This document shows positions 35,271-47,507 of a stretch of DNA of 64,000 nt, piece by piece; the first letter of the stretch is position 1, and the number at the start of each line of letters is the position of its first letter. Origin of the DNA: Caprella mutica (taxonomy: Eukaryota > Arthropoda > Malacostraca > Amphipoda > Caprellidae); assembly GCA_947561585.1 (NCBI GenBank), contig CANNZV010001872.1, forward strand, positions 1 through 64,000. Reading direction: 5' to 3'. The notes beneath the pieces are model-generated. The model was not told the origin of the DNA. It saw only the letters and a list, made by a program, of their open reading frames with translations, and ran no database searches. A program made the translations under genes and the position numbers.

Positions 35271-35585
35271 TTGCAGTTTACATGCTAACGCAAATTATAT
35301 CAAGGTGAAAACATCCTTTATTTTCACTTCTCCACTTGCCTTACAATTTAGGAAATTTTTCGAGCAAATAACTACCTAGTAAATTAGCTGCATTTTAGGT
35401 GACAAACTCTCCTATGGATGGTCTGACCTAGCTAACACATAGGTGATAAATACTATGTAACTAAACTCGTATATCTTTCACTATACCCTCCACTACTGGC
35501 TATATTGTAACTGCTACTGGAAAATATAACAAATTCAAATTTACAAATTGTCGATTAATCGGACTTCAAAATTTTACCTTGCGGC

Positions 35586-35873
35586 TCTAAAGATCCGTAC
35601 ACACGCAGGGATTTTTAAGTCTTTCCACCAGACTTTTTGCTAAACTCCTCCTACTTTTTCCACGAGAATATATGAAAAAACTATATATTATTTATTTCAG
35701 TTGGTATCCATGATACCTGCAGATATCATGGATACCAACTGAAATAAATTTCAATTATATAGGTTTTTCTTAATAATTCAAAAGTCTCGTAGAAAAAGTA
35801 GGAGGAGCTTAGCAAAAAGTCTGGTGGAAAGACTTAAAAACCCCTACGTGTGTACGGCCCTTTAGAAAGAAAA
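35586..35873. mobile_element. MITE family B copy 2
   Basis: The left end AAGATCCGTACACACG and the right end TGTGTACGGCCCTT are inverted over long arms (AGTCTGGTGGAAAGACTT). TA flanks both sides. The core GGTATCCATGATACC-TGCA-GATATCATGGATACC is the same as copy 1. Confidence 0.87.
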
Positions 35874-36492
35874 TTCATTTTTCATATTGTCCTGTAAAGA
35901 AATGTGAATGCCAATAGTCAACAAGTGAATATCATCGGCATGATGGTGCGAAATATCCCACCTGACCCACATAACGACTAACCCGTTCAAAAAGAGGCTA
36001 AAAAAGTTGAAGGACCCGAGCACCGGTTACGGGCGGTAAAAACCCGGACAGTGTCTAAGAATCTGGGCCACTGGGTGAACTAATATAATTAGACTAGCTA
36101 GATATTCTAGATAAAGATATAAAAAGTTTTTATTATTGATTTAAATGGATAGTATAATTTAAAAAAAGGTAGCTATACCTGAATGGTAATAATATTCAAG
36201 CAAAATATTATCCAATGTCGATTTTTATTCAGAGTTTAATAAAATCCATTCAATAATAATAACAACTGTATAAATTTAGGCTATTGTACTATAGTTATTA
36301 CTTAGAAAATGAAAGTGTTCAGTAAAAGCTAAATAGGATTCACTTCTCGTGCTCATGACTGCAGGAAAGCTATTGCGTGCCACTTATTTGGGCATACACG
36401 GAAAGTAATCTCATCGAACTAGATTTCTAAAAGCAAAATAACCAGTCTTTTAATAGCCAGGTAAGAGAAATCAATAGGCTGAATTTATTTAT
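35874..36492. other. Unassigned stretch
   Basis: Contains a faint DR-1-like fragment near 36345-36400 (CTCATGACTGCAGGAAAGCT). No gene was seen. Confidence 0.4.
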
Positions 36493-36620
36493 TAGGGTAA
36501 GTTACGAATAATCGGACAGTTCCACATTTTCGAGCACAGAATGAAAAAAAGTTAAGATTTAAAAAATATAATAAGAGCGAAAATGCAGTGGAAGTTTCCG
36601 ATCACTCGTAGACTACCCTA
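36493..36620. mobile_element. MITE family A, short copy
   Basis: The left end is TAGGGTAAGTTACGAATAAT. The right end is degraded (CGTAGACTACCCTA). The core is lost. Confidence 0.75.
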
Positions 36621-36857
36621 ATCAACTCTATGCAGTTTGGTGTAACAGGTTATAGGATAGCAAATAAGAGGCTCTTCTCTGGAATAGTAAGTAGGGAAAG
36701 TACATTAAATGTCTTTGAACAGAGTTAAGTACTTAATCTGGTACTTAATCGATAATTAAACAGCAGCTTCAATTTTTCAACCAACCAGTTTCATCTCTGC
36801 AAAGACTGGTAGCATAAAATAATATTAACACTAGGTATATCATTTAATTAGTTATTT

Positions 36858-36903
36858 TTAATGGTATCCATGATAACTGCAGGTATCATGGATACCAATT
36901 TTT
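36858..36903. repeat. Solo GGTATCC palindrome core
   Basis: GGTATCCATGATAAC-TGCA-GGTATCATGGATACC with no recognisable MITE ends within 200 bp. Confidence 0.75.
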
Positions 36904-37703
36904 ACAGCACGTTTTTGAATAGAAGAGGTGGCAGTTTTGAAGAAATATATTCATAGGTATAATTAATACGAATTAAGGCAGCATTAATTTAATGATCCGT
37001 TACGAAAAATATTACCAAACAACCATAGCAGAATTTTTAAATTTAATTAAAGAAAAAAAGTAAAAATAGATCGGGACTCATGGATAGAGTACAAAATGTT
37101 CGGCTCAAGAACGCCAAAAAGCTACTCAGTAATCATAACTTTAAAAGACTCAAGGTAACAAGAAGTGGATGTAAGATGTCCAAATTACAACAGTTCTGGG
37201 GTCCATACGAGGAAGTTACGTCGAAGCCCTAAGGGAGTTCGCTATGATCTAATTCATCTATGTAATGTTACATGGTTACCAACTTTTTTCCGGAACATTG
37301 CGGGAAATACCTTTAATGTCAATAGTGAAATACACGAGGAAACTACGTGACAACAGCAACGTGTATCTACGGGACATACGTACTTTTTCAACAGACAATC
37401 AACATTATCTTTATTGGTTACAATAATTTCTAGAATGGGAGATATACAATCGCAGCTGTTATCACAGATGATATATATAATGTAAATAAATTAATATCTA
37501 TTTTAGGTGCTGTAATAAAAACACTTCAAAGTTTAAAGTTTCCAAGAGTTAATCTTCATAAATTAATCAAGACTGTGTTTGAAATACGGGTGAATTAATC
37601 ATTCCTTGAAATAAAAGAAAATAATCAACCTTTTATAAAGCAATGAAATAATGATTAAATTAGGGATAGAATGTAATAAAATGAGACAAAATGTCAGAGG
37701 AGT
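36904..37703. other. Unassigned stretch
   Basis: The 61-codon frame at 37165-37350 has no recognised domain. A DR-1-like scrap (CCAAAAAGCTACTCAGTAAT) lies at 37113-37132. Confidence 0.4.
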
Positions 37704-39415
37704 GTGTTACAGGAGCGTTACTGTGATACAGGAGCGTTACTGTGATACAGGAGCGTTATTGTGATGCAGGAGCGTTATTGTGATACAGGAGCATTATTGT
37801 GATACAGGAGCGTCATTGTGATACAGGAGCGTTACTGTGATACAGGAGCGTTACTGTGATACAGGAGCGTTACTGTGATGCAGGAGCGTTATTGTGATAC
37901 AGGAGCATTATTGTGATACAGGAGCGTTATTGTGATACAGGAGCGTTATTGTGATACAGGAGCGTTATTGTGATACAGGAGCGTTACTGTGATACAGGAG
38001 CGTTATTGTGTTACAGGAGCATTATTGTGATACAGGAGCGTTATTGTGATACAGGAGCATTATTGTGATACAGGAGCGTTATTGTGTTAAAGGAGCATTA
38101 TTGTGATACAGGAGCGTTACTGTGATACAGGAGCGTTATTGTGTTACAGGAGCATTACTGTGATACAGGAGCGTTATTGTGTTACAGGAGCATTATTGTG
38201 ATACAGGAGCGTTATTGTGATACAGGAGCATTATTGTGATACAGGAGCGTTATTGTGTTAAAGGAGCATTATTGTGATACAGGAGCGTTATTGTGATACA
38301 GGAGCGTTATTGTGATACAGGAGCGTTACTGTGATACAGGAGCGTTATTGTGTTACAGGAGCATTATTGTGATACAGGAGCGTTATTGTGATACAGGAGC
38401 ATTATTGTGATACAGGAGCGTTATTGTGTTAAAGGAGCATTATTGTGATACAGGAGCGTTATTGTGATACAGGAGCGTTATTGTGATACAGGAGCGTTAT
38501 TGTGATACAGGAGCATTATTGTGATACAGGAGCGTTATTGTGATACAGGAGCATTATTGTGATACAGGAGCGTTATTGTGTTAAAGGAGCATTATTGTGA
38601 TACAGGAGCGTTATTGTGATACAGGAGCGTTATTGTGATACAGGAGCGTTATTGTGTTACAGGAGCGTTACTGTGTTACAGGAGCATTATTGTGATACAG
38701 GAGCGTTACTGTGATACAGGAGCCTTATTGTGTTACAGGAGCATTACTGTGATACAGGAGCGTTATTGTGATACAGGAGCGTTATTGTGATACAGGAGCG
38801 TTATTGTGTTACAGGAGTGTTATTGTGTTACAGGAGTGTTATTGTGTTACAGGAGCATTATTGTGATACAGGAGCGTTACTGTGATACAGGAGCGTTACT
38901 GTGATACAGGAGCGTTACTGTGATACAGGAGCCTTATTGTGTTACAGGAGCATTACTGTGATACAGGAGCGTTATTGTGATACAGGAGCGTTATTGTGAT
39001 ACAGGAGCGTTATTGTGAACAGGAGCGTTATTGTGTTACAGGAGTGTTATTGTGTTACAGGAGCGTTATTGTGTTACAGGAGCGTTACTGTGTTACAGGA
39101 GCATTATTGTGATACAGGAGCATTATTGTGATACAGGAGCCTTATTGTGTTACAGGAGCATTACTGTGATACAGGAGCGTTATTGTGATACAGGAGCGTT
39201 ACTGTGTTACAGGAGCATTATTGTGATACAGGAGCATTATTGTGATACAGGAGCGTTATTGTGATACAGGAGCGTTATTGTGTTACAGGAGCGTTATTGT
39301 GTTACAGGAGCGTTATTGTGTTACAGGAGCGTTATTGTGTTACAGGAGCGTTATTGTGTTACAGGAGCGTTACTGTGTTACAGGAGCGTTACTGTGATAC
39401 AGGAGCGTTACTGTG
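37704..39415 (+). repeat. 19-bp satellite, about 90 units with higher-order structure
   Basis: The unit is GTGATACAGGAGCGTTATT. The rare GTGTTAAAGG variant recurs at about 38084, 38255, 38426 and 38578, that is at 171, 171 and 152 bp, so a nine-unit block has been amplified. The array ends exactly where half a family A MITE begins. Confidence 0.95.
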
Positions 39416-39420
39416 ACTTG

Positions 39421-39546
39421 CTTTTTTAATTGGTATCCAAGATATCTGAAGGTATCATGGATACCAATTAAAATAAGTAAAATAATCATAATCATTATAT
39501 CCTTTTCTTAAATGTGGAACTGTGCGATAACTAGAGACTTACCCTA
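39421..39546. mobile_element. MITE family A, core plus right half
   Basis: The core GGTATCCAAGATATC ... GGTATCATGGATACC is followed by AAATGTGGAACTGTGCG and GACTTACCCTA. The left half is replaced by the 19-bp satellite. Confidence 0.78.
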
Positions 39547-39821
39547 CTTAATTTATACGTTTGGTGTGAATTTAGCCAACGGACAAACTCATGTCTCCTT
39601 GAAGAATAGCTTTTGATATTGATGCTTAACTGATATTTAAAGAGTTATTTATGAGTTATAGCGTGCAGGGGGCGTTAATTGAGTTGTTGTTGTTGCTCTG
39701 GAATTGCCCTCTGATGTTCTTTACTGTTTACGCTAAGGGAGGCAAACCAACGAACGTCCTTGCGACTGACTAATACAGCGCACACAGGCCTAAAGAGGTA
39801 ACCGTTATTGGGTGGTACTGG

Positions 39822-39910
39822 AATAACCACTAGTAACATGTAGTGGTAGCTAACCACTAGTATAACCACTAGTAACATGTAGTGGTAGCTAATCTTTAAA
39901 ATAACCACTA
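39822..39910 (+). repeat. 39-bp tandem duplication, about 2.4 units
   Basis: The unit is ATAACCACTAGTAACATGTA plus GTGGTAGCTA..., with internal dyads (CCACTA/TAGTGG). Confidence 0.82.
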
Positions 39911-39924
39911 GTGATATGCTTCTC

Positions 39925-40090
39925 TAGGGTAAGTTCCGAATTATTGGTCAGTACTACATCTTCGGTCATAAAAGGAAAAAAAAATTATTATTATTATTAG
40001 ATAGCACTGTGTAATAATAATAATTTTTATATTGTTATTTCTTATATGACCGAAGATGTAGTACTGACCGATAATTCGGAACTTACCCTA
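39925..40090. mobile_element. MITE family A, AGTGCTATC-core variant with a deleted core arm
   Basis: The ends TAGGGTAAGTTCCGAATTAT and CGGAACTTACCCTA are nearly perfect. The core keeps only ATTAGATAGCACTGTGTAAT. The TA duplication is intact. Confidence 0.88.
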
Positions 40091-40561
40091 CATGATAAAA
40101 TTCATTGTAAAACCAAGAAACACAGGCCTAAGGATACTATCAGGCAAAATGGTAAAAGATATGGGTTATAAAATGAGTATAGTATATCGTATAAAAACAA
40201 TTATTACAAAATTCCACAACATATAAAATTCACATGTTCAAGGGAAAGAATTCCTTCACCGTTTCCTTATTATTAACTTAAAAATACATATTGATTCTAA
40301 TCATCGAAAGAATGCGAGGAAACAGAAAGATGGAAGCGCAAATATAGATCATGCGCAGGTGACACCCTATGCAAAATAAACAGTTCTTAATTTAGTATGG
40401 TAATAAAGAGCTAGTGGTGACAATAAACACGCTACATACTTCGCTAATGACTAATGGTCCAAAACAAGCCTATATAGTAGCAGAGGGTGGGCGAGTGAGA
40501 ACTGTTCCGTGTGACATGTTGCTCTTCATTATATCGCTCGTTTGTAAGAACAGGGTTATAA
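40091..40561. other. Unassigned stretch
   Basis: No gene or repeat was recognised. Confidence 0.4.
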
Positions 40562-40740
40562 TAGGGTTGTGACAATATGCGTTTAAAATCATAGATCTTA
40601 GGAAAATCACAGACGAAACGAAATACAATGGTATCGAATACTATGTACTGCTGATTTAGAACGATTCAACACTGTTTATTTCTCTCAGTCTATTACATTT
40701 TCAGTATCTACGATTTTAAACTCATATTGTCACAACCCTA
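40562..40740. mobile_element. MITE family C copy 2
   Basis: The ends TAGGGTTGTGACAATATGCG and CATATTGTCACAACCCTA are inverted. The interior matches copy 1 (16437) in reverse, for example GGTATCGAATACTATG. Confidence 0.87.
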
Positions 40741-40762
40741 GTTATAAACATAAAATTAATTT

Positions 40763-41029
40763 AGTAGGGGTTTAACGTCTGCTTCGGAACCAAAGGCCAT
40801 ATCGCTGACGTTAAAAGAAAATTAAATACAAGGGACTAGAAGAAGCAGTCAGAGAGGAAAGTGGCTCCATGAACAAAGTCACTTACCACCGTCGGTGACA
40901 ATGTTCATGGATGCAGAAAAGCTACTCCGTGAATGCAGTCACTTACCAAGGAATGTGACGAAACGGGACACAAGCACCGGTGGCTGCACTCACGGATGGA
41001 AGAGGAAAATGAAGAGGTGATAGTAAATG
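40763..41029 (+). repeat. Dispersed repeat DR-1, full-length reference copy
   Basis: It starts GGGTTTAACGTCTGCTTCGG and continues through AAGCTACTCCGTGAATGCAG to GAAGAGGTGATAGTAAAT. The last 25 bp are shared with the 61328 copy but not with 12725. Confidence 0.83.
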
Positions 41030-41344
41030 AAGCCTACGAGTCTACCTAACACAAAAATCTAAGACCTCATAGTTGAAGAGCATAACCATAGCGCTATCCT
41101 CTAAAACTGCAAGTAGCGTAAATATAAACATAAAAAAAATGTATTTTCGAGTTATCCTTATATTCATATAAGCTTAAAAAACTGATTATTTTGGTTAAAG
41201 TTTCATAATTGTAGGTCAGAAATTGACAGCTAGAAATGCCCTAACGATATACCATTAAATGTACGTACATTACAAGTACTAAAATGCCTCTCCTGAAAAA
41301 TAGCTACTTTACAGTTAAGACAACATTCTCGCAAATATATATGA
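41030..41344. other. Unassigned stretch
   Basis: Nothing was recognised. Confidence 0.35.
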
Positions 41345-41510
41345 CTTCATATGTATGACAACTATGATACACTTCATATATATGACAACTATGATACACT
41401 TCATATGTATGACAACTATGATGCACTTCATATGTATGACAACTATGATGCACTTCATATGTATGACAACTATGATGCACTTCATATGTATGACAAATAT
41501 GATGCATTTC
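41345..41510 (+). repeat. 27-bp minisatellite, about 6 units
   Basis: The unit starts ATGTATGACAACTATGATGC. It contains CATATG. Open frames on both strands arise from the period. Confidence 0.92.
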
Positions 41511-42116
41511 AACAGTGTACATATATCAATATGGTAAATAAACAATATAAGTGTACATAGTGGCTTTTATCCTTATTTTGATCTCATTTCAAGATAATAA
41601 AAAGTTATTTATAGTTAGATAGCACCTAAGTACACCAGAGACTTCAATGCCTAGTATGTACTTATCTCGAAAAGATATTTTAACTATTTTAAATTGTACA
41701 CTAAAACTACAAGTTTATAGAAGGATAGATCGTATTCCTGTTCTGCACGAAATGTATAAAATGATCAAATTAATTTAGGCAGTACTATGAAATGTTAAAT
41801 ACTGTGTGTTATAACAATTGATTTGAGAAAATTAGCTTTTTTTTCTGAAAGGAAGTTTGAAGAAATGATGTAGGTCAAGTATTATTTTGCACTGGAAGGA
41901 GTGCTTTTGTTTATGTTAATATGTTTGGTGTGAACGGTGCTATTGGTGCACAGTGTTGACAGCTGTCTGTGCTATTCGTACGGAGCACAGTGCACTAGAC
42001 TGTTGCCAGTGACTGTACTTAACAACTACAGGGTCACCTCAAATCCCATTGTTTGAATAGCAATTTCGGGCAGACAGTCACTTGCAGCAATGTGTAGAGT
42101 GGTGAGAAGGTATGGC
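41511..42116. other. Unassigned stretch
   Basis: A GC-richer patch at 41930-42010 (GGTGCACAGTGTTGACAGCT) has no identity. Confidence 0.35.
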
Positions 42117-42609
42117 AAATAGTAAAGAATACAGGGTAATAGTAAAGAATACAGGGTAATAGTAAAGAATACAGGGTAATAGTAAAGAATACAGGGTAAT
42201 AGTAAAGAATACAGGCAAATAGTAAAGAATACAGGGTAATAGTAAAGAATACAGGGTAATAGTAAAGAATACAGGGTAATAGTGTAAAGAATACAGGGTA
42301 ATAGTAAAGAATACAGGGAAATAGTAAAGAATACAGGGTAATAGTAAAGAATACAGGGAAATAGTAAAGAATATAGGGTAATAGTAAAGAATACAGGGTA
42401 ATAGTAAAGAATACAGGGTAATAGTAAAGAATACAGGGTAATAGTAAAGAATACAGGGTAATAGTAAAGAATACAGGGTAATAGTAAAGAATACAGGGTA
42501 ATAGTAAAGAATACAGGGTAATAGTAAAGAATACAGGCAAATAGTAAAGAATACAGGGTAATAGTAAAGAATACAGGCAAATAGTAAAGAATACAGCGTA
42601 ATAGTAAAG
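42117..42609 (+). repeat. 20-bp minisatellite, about 25 units
   Basis: The unit is AATAGTAAAGAATACAGGGT. One unit has a 2-bp insertion (AGTGTAAAG) near 42282, which shifts the phase. Long minus-strand frames are artefacts. Confidence 0.94.
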
Positions 42610-43207
42610 TTTAAAGGGAGCTTGAATATCAGCAACAATTTTCAGTTTTCCATACAACTTTTCCTCCTTGAATTTCAACGTACTATTTCGACATATAAAT
42701 AACTCTACATTTCATCAATCAATAGAGGCAAATAATTAACATCATTCCAGTAACAGGCCTAAAGCTAACAAGAATAAATAATTCATCTATCGGAATTATA
42801 TTCAAGGGAAATAATTCATATATTGCATACAATCGTAGCAAGGATACCTATACATTTTATATGTAAAGAACGTCTGCTTGGGATTGTATCCGTGATACGG
42901 ACATGAATGCTGCACCGGTTTAAATGCAGCGTATCAGTGATACGAAAATGACAAAATATTAGGTACCGGAAAACATTTCAATTTGATCATTTTGAATGGC
43001 TAACTGTTTACTTTAGTAGTGAGAGAAGTAGAGCTGAGATACTGCTATAGCCTGTTGAAGAAAGTGTGTCAAGTAATGACCTACAGACGCTGCTGCACCG
43101 ATTTGACCAGTTCGTAACTACCGGAAACAAACCTAACGGACTCGACCGTAACGCTAGCGTGTCATCCTTCATTGAACGTCACCAAAAGCGAAAAGAAGAA
43201 CATGGAT
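42610..43207. other. Unassigned stretch
   Basis: A GTATCCGTGATACGG / GTATCAGTGATACG pair at 42886-42944 resembles, but is not, the MITE core. No gene was seen. Confidence 0.35.
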
Positions 43208-43369
43208 GAGTTGCGGGATAAAGAGCAGTTTCGTATTTTCGAACTATAGAAAAATTTATATAATTTAACATTTTAAATCGTAATGAATAAAAAATTTTAT
43301 AAAGAGTTAAAATGTCACTTTTTTTAGTCCAAAAATATGGAACTGTCCGATAACTCAGAAGTTAACCTA
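43208..43369. mobile_element. MITE family A, decayed copy
   Basis: The left end is weak (CAGTTTCGTATTTTCGAAC). The right end is clear (ATGGAACTGTCCGATAACTC, AACCTAC). It abuts the next family A copy directly. Confidence 0.55.
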
Positions 43370-43370
43370 C

Positions 43371-43577
43371 TAGGGTAAGTTGTGAATTATCGGTCAGTAC
43401 TACATCTTCAGTCACATAAGAAAAAACAATATAAAAATTGTTATCATTACACAGTGCTATCTAATACTTCTTCAAACCCGGGTTTGCAGAAGTATTAGAT
43501 AGCACTGTGTAATAATAACAATTCTTATATTGTTTTTTGAAGATGTAGTAGTGACCAATAACTCGTAACTTACCCTA
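43371..43577. mobile_element. MITE family A, AGTGCTATC-core variant
   Basis: The ends are TAGGGTAAGTTGTGAATTAT and CTCGTAACTTACCCTA. The core AGTGCTATCTAATACTTC with CAAACCCGGGTTTG is the same as at 5595. Confidence 0.87.
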
Positions 43578-43920
43578 GTAAGAATTTAAAACTGTCTTAG
43601 TATTAACCAACAGCGTAATGTTTTTATTGAGAGTACCGATAACAATTCAGGCGATATTCGTAACGGTAAATCTTGTCGCTTCAAAAGAGAAGCAAAACAT
43701 TTTGATAGCATGCAGCCACCGAACAGACTCACAGACATTAAAAGGAGAGAGAAAACTGAAGAAAGTAGGCCGACTGATCTTACACTGGCTAGAGCTGAGT
43801 GTAGCTATCATGCGTACACGAGCAATGGATACGCTTCTGGAGAAACCTCGCAGCGGTAGAGCTTATCTGCCGTGTTTTGAGAGGAGAAATCTGACTATTT
43901 GAACAGTTTCACAAATGTTT
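43578..43920. other. Unassigned; 94-codon frame not called
   Basis: The plus-strand frame 43618-43902 is less AT-rich than its surroundings but has no recognised motif. Confidence 0.3.
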
Positions 43921-44171
43921 ATACTGTAATAAGAGCCTCATCCGTCTGTCTGTCTGTCACACTTTTATTAAGAACTACACATTAAAAGGAGAAACAAATC
44001 ATTTGTGGCAGTATCATGACAACGCGCTACAATAATATTGACACTAATTATTTAAAAAAAAATATTTCGGCTTTAGAGAGACAATTTTTTTGTTCAATCA
44101 GAATATGTTTATCCATAATACATTCTTGCATTCGAATATAATTTAGATTCAATAACAGGTACTGTACTAGT
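43921..44171 (+). repeat. Dispersed repeat DR-2, copy 2
   Basis: It starts AATAAGAGCCTCATCCGTCT and ends AACAGGTACTGTACTAGT, the same layout as 35016-35270. Confidence 0.68.
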
Positions 44172-45587
44172 AAAAAATAAAATTGAGTATTAAATACAAC
44201 TAATTATAACGGAACACGCGAAAGAATAATAAGCATGTAAGACATCAGTGCAAACATGTCAAACAAAGTATGGCCAATTAAAGTTCATCTCAACAAACGG
44301 ATGAGGTAAGACGAATTAAATTATTTTGACCTACTTGTTACCAACATGAAATGGAAAATTGCGTAACTCCTTTTTCAATTAGCTGAGGTAATCAAGATGC
44401 CTTGCTGTAGTAGCTTAGAAATGTCACTGTCATAATACCTTCTATAGCTAGAAAATTAACTATGGTGGAGTTCAAGCCTACAACTATTGTGACAGATATG
44501 CCTTATAGGCTGTATATATCTAATTAATACATAAATCAGTACAATTTTGGTCTAAAATTATCCTAAAATGAGAACAAAAATCAGTTTGGTGATAAAAAAT
44601 GTAAACAAAATTTTGTCTCAAAATTGTCTTAGACAAAAAATTATAATCTAAAATTTGATGAAAATTATTTTGGAAGAAAAGAAGTTTTATACAAAATTCG
44701 TTATGAAGCCAAAATTGTAAGGAAAAGGATTGTTTTATTGAGTGCCACTGTATGTAATTTTGGTTGCTAGAGGACGGACTAACGGTTATTTGACACAAAC
44801 TGTCAAAGTCCAGACAAATAGACCGTCATATTGGGTTATATTGAAGTTATGATATACAGTAGTTAGAGTTTATATATAGACCGTAATATTATGGTATATA
44901 ATTATTAAAGTTTAGACTTTATTTACTCACGGTCTGGCAGGTACAGTGACTGACTTAACTCACCTGTGAAAGGGAGGATGGTATTATTATTTGGTAACAA
45001 TATTTGGATATGGAGATAAAAAAGAAAGATGTAATACAATGGATTTAATAAAAATAATTCAAAAGAACGTTGAATTGTTTGGATGGAATTAATTGAATGA
45101 AAAAAATGTATATTGGTTTAAAATGTAATGGTAAATTTTAGTTATTGTGGATAGAGAAAAATAAATCTAATTTAAATATCAGATATGCAAATAAATATAT
45201 AACTTTAATACTTTCAATCTATAATTTTAAAACACTAAATATATTACTTTAAATATATTATATATCACTAATATATTACTTTAACAATAATTACTTTGAT
45301 ACATTTAATTTATTATATAAATAACTTCAATTTATTATATAAATAACTTCAATTTATAATATAAATAACTTCAATTTATTATATAAATAAATTAATTTCA
45401 TATAAAATATTTTTATATAATATTATCTTCTATTGGTACGCATTTTCCTCCTTCAATAAATATTCTACACATAATTCATGTAACATTGAAATAGACAATA
45501 CGCTTGCACATTTTGACGTATAGAATGTATCATTGTATGTAGGACCAACAAAAACAATAACTATAACAATGAAAATGAAGTAAACCA
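44172..45587. other. Unassigned AT-rich stretch with a small 22-bp repeat at 45309-45390
   Basis: AACTTCAATTTATTATATAA is repeated about four times. The 92-codon minus frame at 44520 is a low-complexity AT-rich frame and is not called. Confidence 0.45.
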
Positions 45588-45920
45588 TAGTGTAAGTTAC
45601 GAGTTATTGGAGAGTTACACATCTTCGATCATATAAGAAGTGTGTAGGTATAATAACTGTTAGGGTAAGATACGAATTATTGGTCAGTACTACATCTTCG
45701 GACATACAAGAAAAAAACAATATAGAAATTGTTATTATTACACAGTGCTACTAATAATATTTTTATATTGTTTTTCCTTATATTTCCGAAGATGTAGTAC
45801 TGACCGATAATTCGTAACTTACCCTATTTAACTTTCATTAAAAAGTTGACTATTTATTTTATATTTTTTTCTTCTGTGATCAAAAAAGTGTATCTGTCCA
45901 ATAATTCGTAACTCACCCTA
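45588..45920. mobile_element. MITE family A, outer copy split by an insertion
   Basis: The left part (GTGTAAGTTACGAGTTATTG, ATCTTCGATCATATAAGAA) and the right part (CTTCTGTGATCAAAA, TCGTAACTCACCCTA) form one element if 45661-45826 is removed. Confidence 0.78.
45661..45826. mobile_element. MITE family A, inner copy of a nested pair
   Basis: The ends TAGGGTAAGATACGAATTAT and TCGTAACTTACCCTA are flanked by TA. The core fragment ACACAGTGCTACTAAT belongs to the AGTGCTATC variant. Confidence 0.87.
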
Positions 45921-46384
45921 GCATGCTGATACCCTTTCCACTCTGAGTTATTTTTCACGTTGATGGTACACTTACGAGTCACGTTCTTGCTTGTTTGTGA
46001 ACTTGAAAAATGTTTTTCAATAGAAATACAAAAAAAAAGATTTAGAAAAAATATGATGAAAGAGGCATTCGTGCTACATTTTATTACGACAACTTTATAC
46101 CTAGCAAGTTAATTTATTATAATGAATATGAATTTATTGTAAAATATAAATAAAAAGGAAAACTATTGTCTTTAAATTTTTTTTAATAAAAAATAAAAAA
46201 AGTAGAAGAATGAAAAGTGAAATGGTACAACTCGACCAGTATCGCAATATTAAATAAACAATAAAAATATACTTTATATATAAAATAAAAGTTAGCATAT
46301 TAACTTATAGTAAATACCATACGTCAAAATAATGTTACTATAATATTAGATATGGTGAATCGTGAGTACTGGTCATAAGCATCA
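45921..46384. other. Unassigned AT-rich stretch
   Basis: Nothing was recognised. Confidence 0.35.
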
Positions 46385-46560
46385 AAGTAACATGTACCAG
46401 TCACGGTGTGCCACAGATCATGTACCACAGAGTATGTACCACAGACCATGTATCACCCATGTACCACATACCATGTATGAGTCACCATATACCACCCATG
46501 TACCAGTCACTATGTACCCCCATGTACCAGTCACGATGTACCCCTGATGTACCACTGTAC
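46385..46560 (+). repeat. Degenerate repeat of CATGTACCA motifs
   Basis: CATGTACCAGTCAC, CATGTACCACAGA and similar motifs recur about ten times at 15-25 bp spacing. Confidence 0.75.
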
Positions 46561-47104
46561 GGGTACCGTCTAACCAACACCCCTAACCCCTACATACCTT
46601 GGCAGTAACATTTTGAACCCGGTAGTGATAACTGAATGCGTTTAGAGATCATATTTACAGTGTACGCTATCCTGCCCTGCATCATCTAAAGGCTGTGGTA
46701 CATTGGCACACTAGGTAGGGAGGGGTTATCAATATAACGCACTTTATTCCATACACTGAAACAGTATCGGGAAAAGACAGATACAATACTATTTATGAGT
46801 AGTTAAGATAGTGTATCTAAAGAGTAAGGAAGGAACAGTGAAGGAATCTTAAGGATCTACTTAGGTAATTAAACAGTGTGAATGTTTTTTTTTTTCCTTT
46901 TCACCTAGTTAGAAAGAATTAAAGATATCCATCAGTAACAGTAAATAATTAAAGATATCCATCACCTACTTTATAAAGATATTCATCAGAAGGAAAATAA
47001 CAATAATAATCATGGAGAAAAGGCTTTCTAGTAGAACATATGCAGTGAGTGTGGAAAAGAGTAACAGATTCTGAGTGATGATAGATGAGAGAATAATTAA
47101 ACAA
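46561..47104. other. Unassigned stretch
   Basis: A short triple repeat AATTAAAGATATCCATCA lies at 46917-46990. No gene was seen. Confidence 0.4.
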
Positions 47105-47420
47105 TGAGCGATAAAGCTCACACTGATAGCTTACTCAGATAAAGCTCACACTGATAGCTCACACAGATAGCTTACTCAGATAAAGCTCACACTGATAGCT
47201 CACACTGATAGCTCACACTGATAGCTTACTCAGATAAAGCTCACTGACTGTATAGGAGAATATTTTAGCAGATTATTGCTCAAAACGCGTAGCTCACTCT
47301 AGCTCACACATGTTTAACTATATCTCTCTCAAGAAGCTCACTCTATCTCACACATACTTCACTCTATCTCACACAGCTCACTCTATCTCACACATACTTC
47401 ACTCTATCTCACAGAGTTCA
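47105..47420 (+). repeat. Two adjoining degenerate repeats based on AGCTCACACT and CTCACTCTATCTCACACA
   Basis: 47110-47250 alternates GATAAAGCTCACACTGATAG and GCTTACTCA. 47285-47420 repeats TTCACTCTATCTCACACA. Both share a TCACAC motif. Confidence 0.75.
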
Positions 47421-47507
47421 GATATCTCTGGGCGGTGTAAAAGTGTCCACAGCATCGAAAGAAAGAAAGTGAAAGGTATGGAGCAGAATGAGAACACTCT
47501 ATATAAC

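Noticed and set aside
42026..42678. Three overlapping minus-strand frames of 184-214 codons
   Set aside because: They come from the 20-bp array, which reads through all three frames in turn.
43618..43902. 94-codon plus-strand frame with less AT-rich composition
   Set aside because: No recognisable motif, no splice context and no repeat structure. It could be chance.
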